64,000 nt of DNA. Origin: Candidatus Roseilinea sp. GTDB lineage: Bacteria; Chloroflexota; Anaerolineae; J036; Brachytrichaceae. A program made the position numbers and the translations under genes. The stretch is taken from assembly GCA_025998955.1 (NCBI GenBank), contig AP024676.1, positions 4,264,001-4,328,000 on the forward strand, written 5' to 3'. This document shows positions 54,638 to 63,940 of the stretch, in pieces (position 1 is the stretch's first letter; each line of letters opens with the position of its first letter). The notes under the pieces were generated by a model. The model was not told where the DNA came from and made no database searches. It saw only the letters and a program-made list of their open reading frames with translations.

Positions 54638-55885
54638 ATGCAGAATCATCGAAGAGTTGTCGTTACCGGCATCGGCGCGATCACGCCGCTCGGCTTGGAC
54701 ATGGAGAGCACGTGGGACGCGCTGATCAACGGTGAGTCCGGTGTCGCGCCGATCACCCGTTTCGACCCTAACCTGTTGCCGGTGCACGTCGCCTGCGAGG
54801 TCAAGAACTTCGACCCGACCAACTTCATTGACCCACGCGAAGTGCGCCGCACCGACCTGTTCGAGCAATACGCCCTGGCGGCCACGCGCCAGGCCGTCCA
54901 ACAGGCGAACTTCACCATTACGCCCGACATCGCCGACGACGTCGGGGTGGTCGTCGGTTCGTCCATCGGCGGCTTCCACACCATGCTGGCGCAGTATGAC
55001 GTGCTACGCGAGCAAGGCCCGCGCCGGATCAATCCGTTCGCCATTCCGATGATCATGAGCAACGGCGCGGCAGGCATGATCGCCATCGAGCTGGGCGCGC
55101 GCGGCCCGTCGTATTCGCCCGCTTCGGCCTGCGCCACCAGCAACGACAGCCTGGGCCAGGCCTTCGAGATCATTCGGCGCGGCGCAGCAATCGCCATGAT
55201 CGCCGGCGGCGCCGACGCCACGGTGAGCGCGCTGGGCATGGCCGGCTTCGACCGGCTGGGCGCACTCAGCCACAACAACGAGCTGCCCTCCACTTCGCCC
55301 AAGCCCTTCGACAAGAATCGCGACGGCGTGGTGATGGGCGAGGGCGCGTGTGTGATGGTGTTGGAGGAGCTGGAGTTCGCCCTGCGGCGCGGCGCGAACA
55401 TCCTGGCGGAGATCGCCGGCTTTGGTCAAACGACCGACGCCTTTCACGTGATTGCGCCCGCGGAGGGTGGCGCCGGCGCGGCAAAGGCCATCCGCCGCGC
55501 GATGGAGTCCGCCAACGTTCGCCCGGAGGATATTGACTACATCAACGCGCACGGCACGGCGACCCCGTTGAACGACATTGCCGAGACGCAGGCGGTGAAG
55601 GCCGTGCTCGGCGACCATGCCTACCACGTGCCCATCAGCAGCACCAAGAGCATGACCGGCCACATGATGGGCGCGACCGGCGCGCTGGAGGCGGCGGTGT
55701 GCATCTACGCCATCCAGCATGGCGTCATCCCGCCGACACGCAACCTGGTCGAACCCGATCCGCAGTGCGATCTGGACTACGTGCCGGGCGAGGCGCGCAA
55801 GCACCGCGTGAACGTCGCTATGAACAACTCGTTCGGCTTCGGCGGGCACAACAGCGTGCTGATCTTCAAGCGCTATGACGGTTGA
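54638..55885 (+). CDS. fabF: Beta-ketoacyl-ACP synthase II
   Basis: Condensing enzyme of fatty acid elongation. Catalytic Cys165 in SACATSND, His about 305 in NAHGTATPLND and His about 342 in KSMTGHMMGATG form the KAS II triad; the C-terminal NNSFGFGGHN is also present. Length 415 aa is standard. The 3' end overlaps rnc by 11 bp. No acpP lies upstream, unlike the common acpP-fabF-rnc order. Confidence 0.95.
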   Translation: MQNHRRVVVTGIGAITPLGLDMESTWDALINGESGVAPITRFDPNLLPVHVACEVKNFDPTNFIDPREVRRTDLFEQYALAATRQAVQQANFTITPDIADDVGVVVGSSIGGFHTMLAQYDVLREQGPRRINPFAIPMIMSNGAAGMIAIELGARGPSYSPASACATSNDSLGQAFEIIRRGAAIAMIAGGADATVSALGMAGFDRLGALSHNNELPSTSPKPFDKNRDGVVMGEGACVMVLEELEFALRRGANILAEIAGFGQTTDAFHVIAPAEGGAGAAKAIRRAMESANVRPEDIDYINAHGTATPLNDIAETQAVKAVLGDHAYHVPISSTKSMTGHMMGATGALEAAVCIYAIQHGVIPPTRNLVEPDPQCDLDYVPGEARKHRVNVAMNNSFGFGGHNSVLIFKRYDG

Positions 55886-56642
55886 ATTGCCGACCTTCAA
55901 CGATCCGACGCTCCTTGAACGCGCGCTCACCCACACGTCCTACGTCAACGAACATCCCGAAGAACAGGCTGCCGACAACGAGCGCCTAGAGTTCCTCGGC
56001 GATGCAGTGCTGGATTTCGTCGCCGGCGCATGGTTATTCGAGCAGTTCCCGGATTACGACGAAGGCCGGCTGACCAGCATCCGCGCCGCGCTGGTGCGCG
56101 TGAGCACGCTGGCGAAGTTTGCCCGCCAAGTGGGGCTGCCCGAGCGACTGCGGCTGGGCAAGGGCGAGATTGACACCGGCGGACGTGAGCGCGCAAACAT
56201 CCTCGGCGATGCCTTCGAGGCGTTGCTCGGCGCACTCTACCTCGACCAAGGCATCGAAGCCGTGCGCAGCTTTGTCGTTCCGCTGCTGGCCCAGGCCACG
56301 CCGGAGATCGTGCAAGCCAAGCTCGACCGCGATGCCAAGAGCCACCTCCAGGAGTGGAGCCAGGGGGTGCTGGGTGTCACGCCGCGCTACAAGCTGGTGG
56401 CCACCGAAGGGCCGGATCACGCCAAGGTGTTCACCGTCGAGGTGCGGCTGGGCGACCGCGTGGCCGGTGTTGGGCGCGGATCGAGCAAGCAGATGGCCGA
56501 GCAGCTTGCCGCGCGTGATGCGCTTGAGCGAGCCAGCGAGTTGGCGCAGCACACGGAGAGCAGCGAACCAAAGGAGGGGAGCGAAGCGGAAGGGCAGGGC
56601 AGCGACGCCAGACTGCCCTCCGCCTCCGCACCTACAGCTTGA
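55875..56642 (+). CDS. rnc: Ribonuclease III
   Basis: Double-stranded RNA endonuclease. Catalytic domain with NERLEFLGDAVLDF and the acidic DAFEALLGALYLD helix, then a dsRNA-binding domain (AKSHLQEWSQ ... GSSKQMAEQLAARDAL). A 30-residue acidic C-terminal tail extends past the usual end and overlaps the convergent aldehyde dehydrogenase by 11 bp. Confidence 0.95.
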   Translation: MTVELPTFNDPTLLERALTHTSYVNEHPEEQAADNERLEFLGDAVLDFVAGAWLFEQFPDYDEGRLTSIRAALVRVSTLAKFARQVGLPERLRLGKGEIDTGGRERANILGDAFEALLGALYLDQGIEAVRSFVVPLLAQATPEIVQAKLDRDAKSHLQEWSQGVLGVTPRYKLVATEGPDHAKVFTVEVRLGDRVAGVGRGSSKQMAEQLAARDALERASELAQHTESSEPKEGSEAEGQGSDARLPSASAPTA

Positions 56643-58140
56643 CCGTGACTGCCTTCAGCTCGGTGAAGGCCTCTACGCCTTCCTGAGAGAACTCGCGCCC
56701 CATGCCCGACTGCTTGAACCCGCCGAACGGCAAGTTCGGGTCGAACACACCAAAGCAGTTGATCCAGATTGCGCCGGCATTCAAACGCGCAGCCAGCTTG
56801 TGGGCGCGGCTAATGTCGCGGGTGAAGATGGTCGCTGCCAATCCGTAGTGCGTCTGGTTGGCGACAGGTGCAATCTCATCCGGGTCGTCGAACGGCGCAG
56901 CTACCAGCACCGGCCCGAAGATCTCCTCGCGCACGATGGACATCTCCGGCGTAGTGTTGATGAAGATCGAGGGCGACACGAAGTTGCCGGGCACATCTTG
57001 GAGCAGGCTCGGACCGCCGATCACCAATTGCGCTCCGCTTTGCAGGCCTTGCTCCATGTAGCCGAGCACACGCGCCTTTTGCTCGCGCGTCACCAGCGGC
57101 CCAAGCTGTGTGCTTTCGTCTAGGCCAATGCCGATGCGTAGCCGCTGAGCGTAATCGGCCACACCCTCCAGCACGCGGTCAAATGAGCGACGCTGTACAT
57201 ATAGCCGCGAGCCGGCGTTGCACACCTGGCCGCTATTGTTGAAAATGGCTGCCGCGGCCGTAGGAATCGCCTCGGCCATGTCGGCATCATCAAACATGAT
57301 CGTGGGCGATTTGCCGCCCAGCTCCAGCGTCAGGCGTTTCAGGTTCGACCGGCCGGCCGCTTGCATGATGAGTTTGCCGACGGCGGTGGAGCCGGTGAAC
57401 GAGATTTTGTTCACGTCGGGATGCTCGGCCAGCGCTACGCCAGCGGTTTCGCCCAAGCCGGTGACGATGTTGATCACGCCGGGCGGGAAGCCGGCTTCGG
57501 CGATCAGCTCGGCCAGGCGCAGGTTGGCCAGCGAGGCTTGCTCGGCCGGCTTGACGACCGTAGTGCAGCCGGCGGCCAGCGCAGGCGCAACTTTGAACGA
57601 GACCTGCGCCAGCGGATAGTTCCACGGGATGATGCAGCCCACTACTCCGACCGGTTCCCGACGGAGGTAGGAGAAGAACGTGCCGCTGGGCGGCAGGCTG
57701 AGGTCGAGCGTCTTGCCATACAGCTTGGTGGCCCAGCCGGCGTAATAGCGCCAGAGGAAGACGGTGAACGGCACGTCAATGGCGCGGGCGCTGGTGATCG
57801 TTTTGCCCACATCCAGGGATTCGATCTCTGCGAATTCTTCGGCGTGCTGCTCGATCAGATCGGCCAGCTTGAACATGCATGCAGCGCGTTGCGTGGGCGA
57901 CATGGCGCGCCATTCGCCCTCGAATGCGGCACGCGCCGCGCGCACGGCGGCATCAACGTCCGTCGCATCGCCGGCGGGAATGTGATCGAGCACGCCGCCG
58001 GTGGCCGGGTCTTCGGTAGGCATGGTCTTGCCGGAGGCCGGCTCGACAAACGCATTGTTGATGAACAACCGTTTAGGACGTTTCAAAAACGCCTGCACCT
58101 CAGGCAGCACGGGGATGGGATGGTTAGCAATCGTTGACAT
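56632..58140 (-). CDS. NAD-dependent aldehyde dehydrogenase
   Basis: A 502-aa ALDH with PWNYPLAQVSFKVAPALAAGC, the general base in LELGGKSPT and the catalytic Cys in NSGQVCNAGSR. It is closest by motif to broad-range or lactaldehyde/betaine-type enzymes. It is the last gene of the minus-strand catabolic operon and would oxidise an aldehyde made by upstream steps. Confidence 0.88.
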   Translation of the reverse strand: MSTIANHPIPVLPEVQAFLKRPKRLFINNAFVEPASGKTMPTEDPATGGVLDHIPAGDATDVDAAVRAARAAFEGEWRAMSPTQRAACMFKLADLIEQHAEEFAEIESLDVGKTITSARAIDVPFTVFLWRYYAGWATKLYGKTLDLSLPPSGTFFSYLRREPVGVVGCIIPWNYPLAQVSFKVAPALAAGCTTVVKPAEQASLANLRLAELIAEAGFPPGVINIVTGLGETAGVALAEHPDVNKISFTGSTAVGKLIMQAAGRSNLKRLTLELGGKSPTIMFDDADMAEAIPTAAAAIFNNSGQVCNAGSRLYVQRRSFDRVLEGVADYAQRLRIGIGLDESTQLGPLVTREQKARVLGYMEQGLQSGAQLVIGGPSLLQDVPGNFVSPSIFINTTPEMSIVREEIFGPVLVAAPFDDPDEIAPVANQTHYGLAATIFTRDISRAHKLAARLNAGAIWINCFGVFDPNLPFGGFKQSGMGREFSQEGVEAFTELKAVTVKL

Positions 58141-58158
58141 GGCTCTTTTGGTGCGGAT

Positions 58159-59214
58159 TTACATCCAGGGTGAGACGATGATCTTCACGTGCTCGTCGGT
58201 GTGCTCCATCAGCTCGCGGTAGCCAACATCCACCAGATGATCGAGGCTAATGCGCGCTGTGATCATATCGCCGGCCCGCACTTTGCCTTCGGCGATCAAC
58301 TGAATGGCCGGCGCGAACTCGCCGCAGTACGCCACCGTGCCGATCAGCACGCGCTCGTTGAAGCCGATCTCGTTGACGAACAGACGGAAGGGCGTATTGG
58401 TCTGGCTGACGAGGCAAATGCGCGCACCTTTGCGTGTGTTGCGCACTGCCGTTTGGTAGGCGGCGTCGTTGCCGCCGCATTCAAAGGCGATGTCGGCGCC
58501 GAGCTGATTCGTGAAGTTGCGGATTTCGCGCTCCACGTCGTCGCGGCGTGGATCCAGCGCGATGGTCGCGCCGAATTCGAGCGCCATCTCGCGCCGCTTG
58601 CGGGCCGGCTCGACGACGGCGATGCGGTTGATGCCGGCGGCGCGCAACACCTGAAGCACGGCCAAACCGATCGGCCCGGCGCCGACGACCAGCGCACGCT
58701 CGCCCAACAACGGCTTGACGTGATTGACGGCGCGCACGGCTACCGCCGTCGGCTCGACCAGAGGTGATGCTTCCCAGCTCACGCGCGGGTCGAGTGGATA
58801 GAGCTGGTAAGCAGGCGCGCACACCGTTTCGGCCAATCCCCCCGGCGCCGAGAAGCCATGAAACGCCAGCCGCTCGCAGCGGTTGTATTCGTGGCGCTGG
58901 CAGTAATAGCATTCGTGGCAGATGTGGTATCCCTCCAGCGCCACGCGGTCGCCGATGGACCAACCGGTGACGCCCTCGCCGATGGCGATGATCTCGCCTG
59001 CGAACTCGTGGCCGATGATCACCGGCGCGCCATAGCCGGTGAGCGGATGCGGTTGTTTGGCGATGAACATCGGCCCTTCGAGGTATTCGTGCAGGTCGGT
59101 GCCGCAAATGCCGCAGTAATGCACTTTCAGTTTGACCTGTCCGGGTTTCGGCGTGCACTCCGGAACATCTTCGATTCGCACGTCACGTTGATCGTGCCAA
59201 CGCGCTGCTTTCAT
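58159..59214 (-). CDS. Zinc-dependent medium-chain dehydrogenase (butanediol/sorbitol type)
   Basis: A 351-aa MDR enzyme. Catalytic zinc ligands in HYCGICGTDLHEY and GHEFAG, structural zinc cysteines in CHECYYCQRHEYNRC, and the NAD site VVGAGPIGLAVLQ. The length and LEGYHICHECYYC segment resemble (R,R)-butanediol dehydrogenases. It lies between the ABC permeases and the aldehyde dehydrogenase, so a polyol or sugar is likely. Confidence 0.87.
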   Translation of the reverse strand: MKAARWHDQRDVRIEDVPECTPKPGQVKLKVHYCGICGTDLHEYLEGPMFIAKQPHPLTGYGAPVIIGHEFAGEIIAIGEGVTGWSIGDRVALEGYHICHECYYCQRHEYNRCERLAFHGFSAPGGLAETVCAPAYQLYPLDPRVSWEASPLVEPTAVAVRAVNHVKPLLGERALVVGAGPIGLAVLQVLRAAGINRIAVVEPARKRREMALEFGATIALDPRRDDVEREIRNFTNQLGADIAFECGGNDAAYQTAVRNTRKGARICLVSQTNTPFRLFVNEIGFNERVLIGTVAYCGEFAPAIQLIAEGKVRAGDMITARISLDHLVDVGYRELMEHTDEHVKIIVSPWM

Positions 59215-59246
59215 AGACGTTCATCTCCTTGCGAAAGATGCGCGGC

Positions 59247-60125
59247 CTATTTCACGCTGCCGCGCGTCAAGCCGTGAATCAGATAGCGTTGGAAGAACAT
59301 CGCCAGCACATACACCGGCACGATGCCGGTGAGCGCTGCCGCAGAGATCTCTCCGAACTGCAGCCCGTGCTCGCCCTGAAACTCGGAGATGCCGATCGGG
59401 AAGGTCTGCGAGCGCAGACTGTAGGTGAGGATCAACGCAAACAAGAATTCGTTCCACGACAGGATGAGGCAGATGATCGCCGTAGCGACCAGGCCGGGCA
59501 AGATGAGTGGGACGACGATGCGCAGCAGTACGCCCCAGTGAGAGGCGCCGTCCATCTGCGCCGCCTCCTCGACTTCCATGGGCAAGCTACGCACGAAGTC
59601 CATCAGCATCCATGTGGCCACCGGCAGGTTGGCGACCATGTGCAGCAAGGCCAGCCCAAACGGCTGATCTACCAGGCCGACGGAGCGCATCAGCATGAAC
59701 ACCGGCACGCTGATCACGATGGGCGGGGCGACGTAGGTGCCGAGGATCCACGACGGTAGCAATCGCCCGCCGGCGCGAAAGCGCACAATCGCATAGCTGG
59801 CCGGCACGGCGACGAGCAGCGTCATGGCCGTGCTCATGATCCCGACGAGGAGTGAATTCCACAGATAGCGCGGCAACGGCACGTTCCGAAAGGCGCGCTC
59901 CCAGTTCACCAGAAAGATCCCCTCGGAGGGGAGCAGGCTGCCGGAGACGCGGATCTCGATGGGCGACTTCAACGAAGTCGTCAGCATGAAGATCAGCGGG
60001 ATGAGCGTGAACGCCAGCAGTAGCCCGACCGTTACCCAGCGCAGCAGGTGCATGACCGTGCGCATCGGGTGCAGCGGCTTCGCCGGCCGCTGGCGAAGCG
60101 GTGAAGAGATCGCTCGTTCGGTCAT
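59247..60125 (-). CDS. ABC sugar transporter permease (MalG-like)
   Basis: A 292-aa inner-membrane permease with six helices and the EAA loop EVEEAAQMDGASHWGVLLRIVVPL. N-terminal cytoplasmic tail of about 30 residues. ATG 60125 overlaps the stop of the upstream permease (ATGA). It is of the carbohydrate uptake (CUT1) class. Confidence 0.92.
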   Translation of the reverse strand: MTERAISSPLRQRPAKPLHPMRTVMHLLRWVTVGLLLAFTLIPLIFMLTTSLKSPIEIRVSGSLLPSEGIFLVNWERAFRNVPLPRYLWNSLLVGIMSTAMTLLVAVPASYAIVRFRAGGRLLPSWILGTYVAPPIVISVPVFMLMRSVGLVDQPFGLALLHMVANLPVATWMLMDFVRSLPMEVEEAAQMDGASHWGVLLRIVVPLILPGLVATAIICLILSWNEFLFALILTYSLRSQTFPIGISEFQGEHGLQFGEISAAALTGIVPVYVLAMFFQRYLIHGLTRGSVK

Positions 60126-61015
60126 GGCCCGTATTTCGCCTGTACCCGCCGGTAGAGCGCCGTGAGCAGCGTGACCAACACCGACAGGATGACGATGACG
60201 ATGATCGTCATGGCCGAGGCGTAGCCGGTTTTGAATTGCTGAAAGGCCGTCTTGTAGATGTAGAACGAAGCAACCTGCGTGGACGACCCCGGCCCGCCAA
60301 AGGTGAGCATGAATACCAGGTCGAAGACCTTCATCGCGCCGATCAAACGCAGGATGGCGATGATGAGCACGCCGGGCAGGCACAACGGCAGCGTGATGTG
60401 AATGAATTGTTGCCAACCGTTCGCGCCGTCCACGGCCGCAGCTTCGTATGGCTCATGCGGCAGGCCGGCCAGCACGGCCAGCGAGAGCAAAAAGACGAAC
60501 GGCGTCCACTGCCATATGTCCACCAACATCACCGATGCCATGGCCAGGCCAGGCACGCCGAGGAAGGCAACGTTCTGTTCCAGGATTCCGGCGCGCACGA
60601 GGTAGTGGTTCAGCATGCCCGATGATGGGTCATAGATCAGCCGCCAGATGGCTGCGATGGCGACCGGCGGGGTGATGAACGGCAGCAGACCCAGCGTGCG
60701 CGCGAAGCGCGTCGGGCCGCTCTCGCGGTTCAGCAACAGCGCCAGTCCAAAGCCGATAACCGTCTCAATTGCGGTGACGCCGAACGCATAGATGAACGTG
60801 AGCACCAGCGAGTTGCCGAACAGCGCATCCCTAGCCGCATCGGTGTAGTTTTTGAACGCGATGAATTCGCGAAACGGTCGCGCCAGTTGAGAGTCGGTCG
60901 CGCTCAGGGCGATGGAATAGACCAGCGGATAGAGCGAGAAGACGATCAGCGTCAAGACGGCCGGCCCGATCATCCATAGGACCTCGCGCTGGTGTTGGCG
61001 ATGAAGTGTGTGCAT
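60122..61015 (-). CDS. ABC sugar transporter permease (MalF/UgpA-like)
   Basis: A 297-aa permease, six helices, EAA loop EPYEAAAVDGANGWQQFIHITLPLCLPGV, and YKTAFQQFKTGYASA near the end as in CUT1 partners. It pairs with the MalG-like gene. The ATPase is not in the operon and is probably a shared MsmK/UgpC-like protein. Confidence 0.92.
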   Translation of the reverse strand: MHTLHRQHQREVLWMIGPAVLTLIVFSLYPLVYSIALSATDSQLARPFREFIAFKNYTDAARDALFGNSLVLTFIYAFGVTAIETVIGFGLALLLNRESGPTRFARTLGLLPFITPPVAIAAIWRLIYDPSSGMLNHYLVRAGILEQNVAFLGVPGLAMASVMLVDIWQWTPFVFLLSLAVLAGLPHEPYEAAAVDGANGWQQFIHITLPLCLPGVLIIAILRLIGAMKVFDLVFMLTFGGPGSSTQVASFYIYKTAFQQFKTGYASAMTIIVIVILSVLVTLLTALYRRVQAKYGP

Positions 61016-61090
61016 CGAATGCGAAAGTGCGATGAGCCGCTAACGCGCTATCGCTCTGTTTCGGGTGAAATTCGACGCGAACGGGCGCAG

Positions 61091-61129
61091 GGCGGGGCCT
61101 GAATTCTGCAGATCACTTCAGGCCCCGCC
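61091..61129 (-). terminator. Attenuator hairpin between the binding-protein and permease genes
   Basis: GGCGGGGCCTGA (61091-61102) and TCAGGCCCCGCC (61118-61129) form a perfect 12-bp stem with a 15-nt loop, followed by weak T content on the minus strand. It probably protects the binding-protein mRNA and lowers expression of the permeases downstream. Confidence 0.7.
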
Positions 61130-61168
61130 GTTGTGCTCCAAGGACTTTCAGGCTCTCCTCAACGGGCC

Positions 61169-62542
61169 TTACTTGCCGAGTATCTCGAGCCACTTGGCCT
61201 GCGTGTCGTCCAGCGCCTGTTGGGGCGTCTTCGTGCCGGCCAGCGCCTCCGCGACGTTCTCGGTCAGCACATCCTGCATCTCCGGCCACTTGGCGTTGGT
61301 GGGCCAAGCGAACGCGCCGCTCAGCGCTGCCTTCGCGGCATCGGCCAGCTCCGGCGTGACGTGCGTGCGATAGGGCTCGGCGTCGAAGGTGGACTTGCGC
61401 GTGGGGTCGAGGCCGCCGACGATGGTGTTGACCCGCACGTTGATGTCCGGCCGGCCGACGAACTTCAGGAACTCATAGGCCAGCGGCTTGTTCTGCGCCA
61501 GCGTGGAGATGCCCAGCGCGAATCCGGCGTTGAGCGCGGGTCGGCTGGCAGCGTTCGGGCCTTCGCCCTTTGGCATCGGCACGGCGCCCCACTTCTTCAT
61601 GATCTTGGACTGCTCTGGGTTGTCGCTCATCTGCCCTAGGTCGGTCCAGAACTCGACCATGCCCACCTTGCCGGTGGTGAAGCCGCCGAGCGCTTCGTCG
61701 AACGCCACGGCCTTCGGGTCGGGCAAAGCATAGGGGAGCTGATCCACCAGCTCTTGCAGGGCCGCGACGGCCTCCGGGCTGTTGATGGCCGGCTTGCCAT
61801 CGGCATCGAAGAAGCTGGCGCCATAGCCCTGCAGCCGGTTAATGAACGTGGACAGCAGGATGATCGGCACTTTGGCGCCCATGATGGCGCAGCCGTAGAT
61901 GCCCTCGGATTTGCCCTGCTCGGTGATGGTCTTGCAGGCTTCGCGGTATTCTGCCCATGTCGTCGGCGGCTTCACGCCGTACTTTTCCAGCAACTCGCGG
62001 TTGTAGAACAACAGGTGCGTGTCGCCGTCATAAGGCAGCGCCCAGCGTTTGCCGTCTATCAGCGTGTAGGGATCGGCAATCGAGGGCACAAAGTCATCGA
62101 ACTGCAACGACTCCTTGTTCTCCTCCCACCACTGGGTGAGATCCTCCAATACGCCGCTCTCCACCAGCTTGCCGAGCATGGGATACCAAATCTCGATCAC
62201 GTCGTATTCGCCGGCGCCGGAAGTGACGTCGAGGATGGCCTTCTCGGTGACGTTGGCGTACGGCACGACGAGCACCTGGACGCGCGCGCCGGTCTCCTCC
62301 TCGAACCATTTAGCCAGGGCGCGTGTCGCCACGGCATGCGGCTGGATGGTCAGAACGTTGATGGATTGCCCCTCGAACGGCTTGGGCGCAGTTGGCTCGG
62401 GGGTGGCCGTGACCACCACTTCGCGCGTGACCTCGACCTGGCGCACCGTGCCCGGGGCAGCCGGCACAGCGCAGGCGCTCAAGACGAGTGCAGCCGCAAG
62501 CGCGCCGCCCAGCATCGAAAATGTGCGGTTATTTCGTGTCAT
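61169..62542 (-). CDS. ABC sugar transporter binding lipoprotein
   Basis: A 457-aa extracellular solute-binding protein of family 1: lipobox LVLSAC, then ALAKWFEEETGARVQVLVVPY, WALPYDGDTHLLFYNRELLEKYGV and the C-terminal cap. First of the transport genes on the minus strand, downstream of the LacI-type palindrome. The Ala/Pro linker is short. The sugar is not known. Confidence 0.9.
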   Translation of the reverse strand: MTRNNRTFSMLGGALAAALVLSACAVPAAPGTVRQVEVTREVVVTATPEPTAPKPFEGQSINVLTIQPHAVATRALAKWFEEETGARVQVLVVPYANVTEKAILDVTSGAGEYDVIEIWYPMLGKLVESGVLEDLTQWWEENKESLQFDDFVPSIADPYTLIDGKRWALPYDGDTHLLFYNRELLEKYGVKPPTTWAEYREACKTITEQGKSEGIYGCAIMGAKVPIILLSTFINRLQGYGASFFDADGKPAINSPEAVAALQELVDQLPYALPDPKAVAFDEALGGFTTGKVGMVEFWTDLGQMSDNPEQSKIMKKWGAVPMPKGEGPNAASRPALNAGFALGISTLAQNKPLAYEFLKFVGRPDINVRVNTIVGGLDPTRKSTFDAEPYRTHVTPELADAAKAALSGAFAWPTNAKWPEMQDVLTENVAEALAGTKTPQQALDDTQAKWLEILGK

Positions 62543-62598
62543 AGTAGCTTCTCTCCAACCTTAAGTTTGCAGAACTCTTAACGTTTAAACAGTCGCTT

Positions 62599-62615
62599 TT
62601 TGCATACGTTGCAAA
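62599..62615. promoter_or_regulatory. LacI-type operator palindrome
   Basis: TTTGCATACGTTGCAAA has perfect 6-bp arms (TTTGCA/TGCAAA) around TACGT, the pattern of catabolic LacI-family operators. It lies 57-73 bp upstream of the sugar-binding-protein start at 62542. The nearby GTTTAAAC (62583-62590) is a second perfect palindrome. No LacI gene lies in the window. Confidence 0.55.
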
Positions 62616-62681
62616 CGGTGAGTCAGAAAGGCGATTCGTCCTATTAACCACCTCCTTGTCGTGTGACGCTCCCCGGATGCT

Positions 62682-63803
62682 TCACAAATGCACTTCGTGA
62701 GCGCGGATGACATCCCAATTCAGCTCAATGCCTAACCCAGGTGCGTCTGGTGTCGTCGCGAAGCCGTCTGCGACTACGATCGGCGTGCGTAGCACCGACT
62801 CGCGCAGCGGCGCGGGCGCCACATCGCGCAGCATATAGGCTGCGCCGGGCGTTGCTGCGATCAGGTGCAATGTGGCTGCAAAGCCTATGTCGGCGCCGTA
62901 GTGATGTGGAGAATAGAGCAGCCCGCGCGCCTGCGCCAACGCACAGATGCGCCGTGCCTCGCTCAAGCCGCCGGCGCGCGTTGGATCGGGCATCAAATAG
63001 CGAATGGCGTTCGTGTCCAGCAGCGCGGTCGCATCGGCCACGTCGAACTGGTTCTCGCCGGCAGCAAGCGGAATATCGGTGTGCTCCTTCAGCGTGCGAT
63101 AGCCTTCTAGATCGTTAGCGACCAACGGTTCTTCCAGCCAGTAGAGGTGATAGGGCCGTAGCGCCGCGGCCATGCGCTTTGCTGTGTCCAGATCATAGGC
63201 CATGTTGGCGTCCACCAACACATGGTTGTCGTCGCCCACGGCGCGCCGCACTGCCTCCACGTTGGCGATGTCGCGCGCTTCGTCGAAGCCGATGCGTACC
63301 TTCACGGCGCGATAGCCCTGGTCGGTGAAGGCACGTGCGCTATCGGCCAGGTTGGCCGGGTCCAACCCGGTGGCGTAGAGCGGCGCGCGCGCCGGCTGCG
63401 TACCGCCCAACAGCGCGTAGATGGGTTTGTCGCTCACCTTGCCGACGATGTCCCACAGCGCAATGTCCACGCCGCCGATGGCCGACATGACCGCGCCTTT
63501 GCCCCATAGCACGCCCAGACGTGCGAACGCGCGGTGCATCTTTTGCCAGATGCCCGCCACGTCCAGCGGATCTTCGCCGATCAGCAGCGGCTTCAGCCCC
63601 TCTTCGATGGTGGCCTTGCGCTCGACGATGGCCCATCCGGGGAAGTTCACCGAAGTCTCGCCCACACCCCGGATGCCGGCGTCTGTTTCGACGACCACCA
63701 GGCCGAAATGGCGATGGTGCATCGCTCCCCAAGCTAGACGCAGCGGCTGTTGCAGCGGCTGGCGCAGGGCGATGAAGCGGACATCGCTGATTTTCATCGT
63801 CAC
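62682..63803 (-). CDS. Mandelate racemase/muconate-lactonizing family enzyme (enolase superfamily)
   Basis: A 373-aa enzyme of the enolase superfamily acting on an acid sugar or related carboxylate. Lys168 in KVR (usually KxK) at the second strand, metal ligands Asp198 (VDANMAY), Glu224 (WLEEP) and Glu250 (AAGENQFD), and the general acid/base His300 (YSPHHYG). The change KxK to KxR suggests a non-mandelate substrate, such as a sugar-acid dehydratase. It is the first gene of the catabolic set and precedes the ABC transporter by about 140 bp. Confidence 0.85.
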   Translation of the reverse strand: MTMKISDVRFIALRQPLQQPLRLAWGAMHHRHFGLVVVETDAGIRGVGETSVNFPGWAIVERKATIEEGLKPLLIGEDPLDVAGIWQKMHRAFARLGVLWGKGAVMSAIGGVDIALWDIVGKVSDKPIYALLGGTQPARAPLYATGLDPANLADSARAFTDQGYRAVKVRIGFDEARDIANVEAVRRAVGDDNHVLVDANMAYDLDTAKRMAAALRPYHLYWLEEPLVANDLEGYRTLKEHTDIPLAAGENQFDVADATALLDTNAIRYLMPDPTRAGGLSEARRICALAQARGLLYSPHHYGADIGFAATLHLIAATPGAAYMLRDVAPAPLRESVLRTPIVVADGFATTPDAPGLGIELNWDVIRAHEVHL

Positions 63804-63923
63804 AAGATTTTAGTGAAGCGAGCGAAAAGCGCACGCCCGGCGCCCTGTGCGTGGTGACAAAGTAACAAATGTGAATGTGGAGACCGATCCGCAGGATTGC
63901 GTTTGCGTGCCCTCGCAGGCTCA

Positions 63924-63929
63924 TATATA
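63924..63929 (+). promoter_or_regulatory. -10 box (TATATA) of the last gene
   Basis: TATATA ends 11 bp before the ATG at 63941, giving a very short leader. A weak TTTGCG -35 (63902-63907) is 16 bp upstream. Confidence 0.3.
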
Positions 63930-63940
63930 ACCGCGAGGCC

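Noticed and set aside
55004..55936. Minus-strand open frame opposite fabF
   Set aside because: Antisense shadow of a certain condensing enzyme gene; no start signal.
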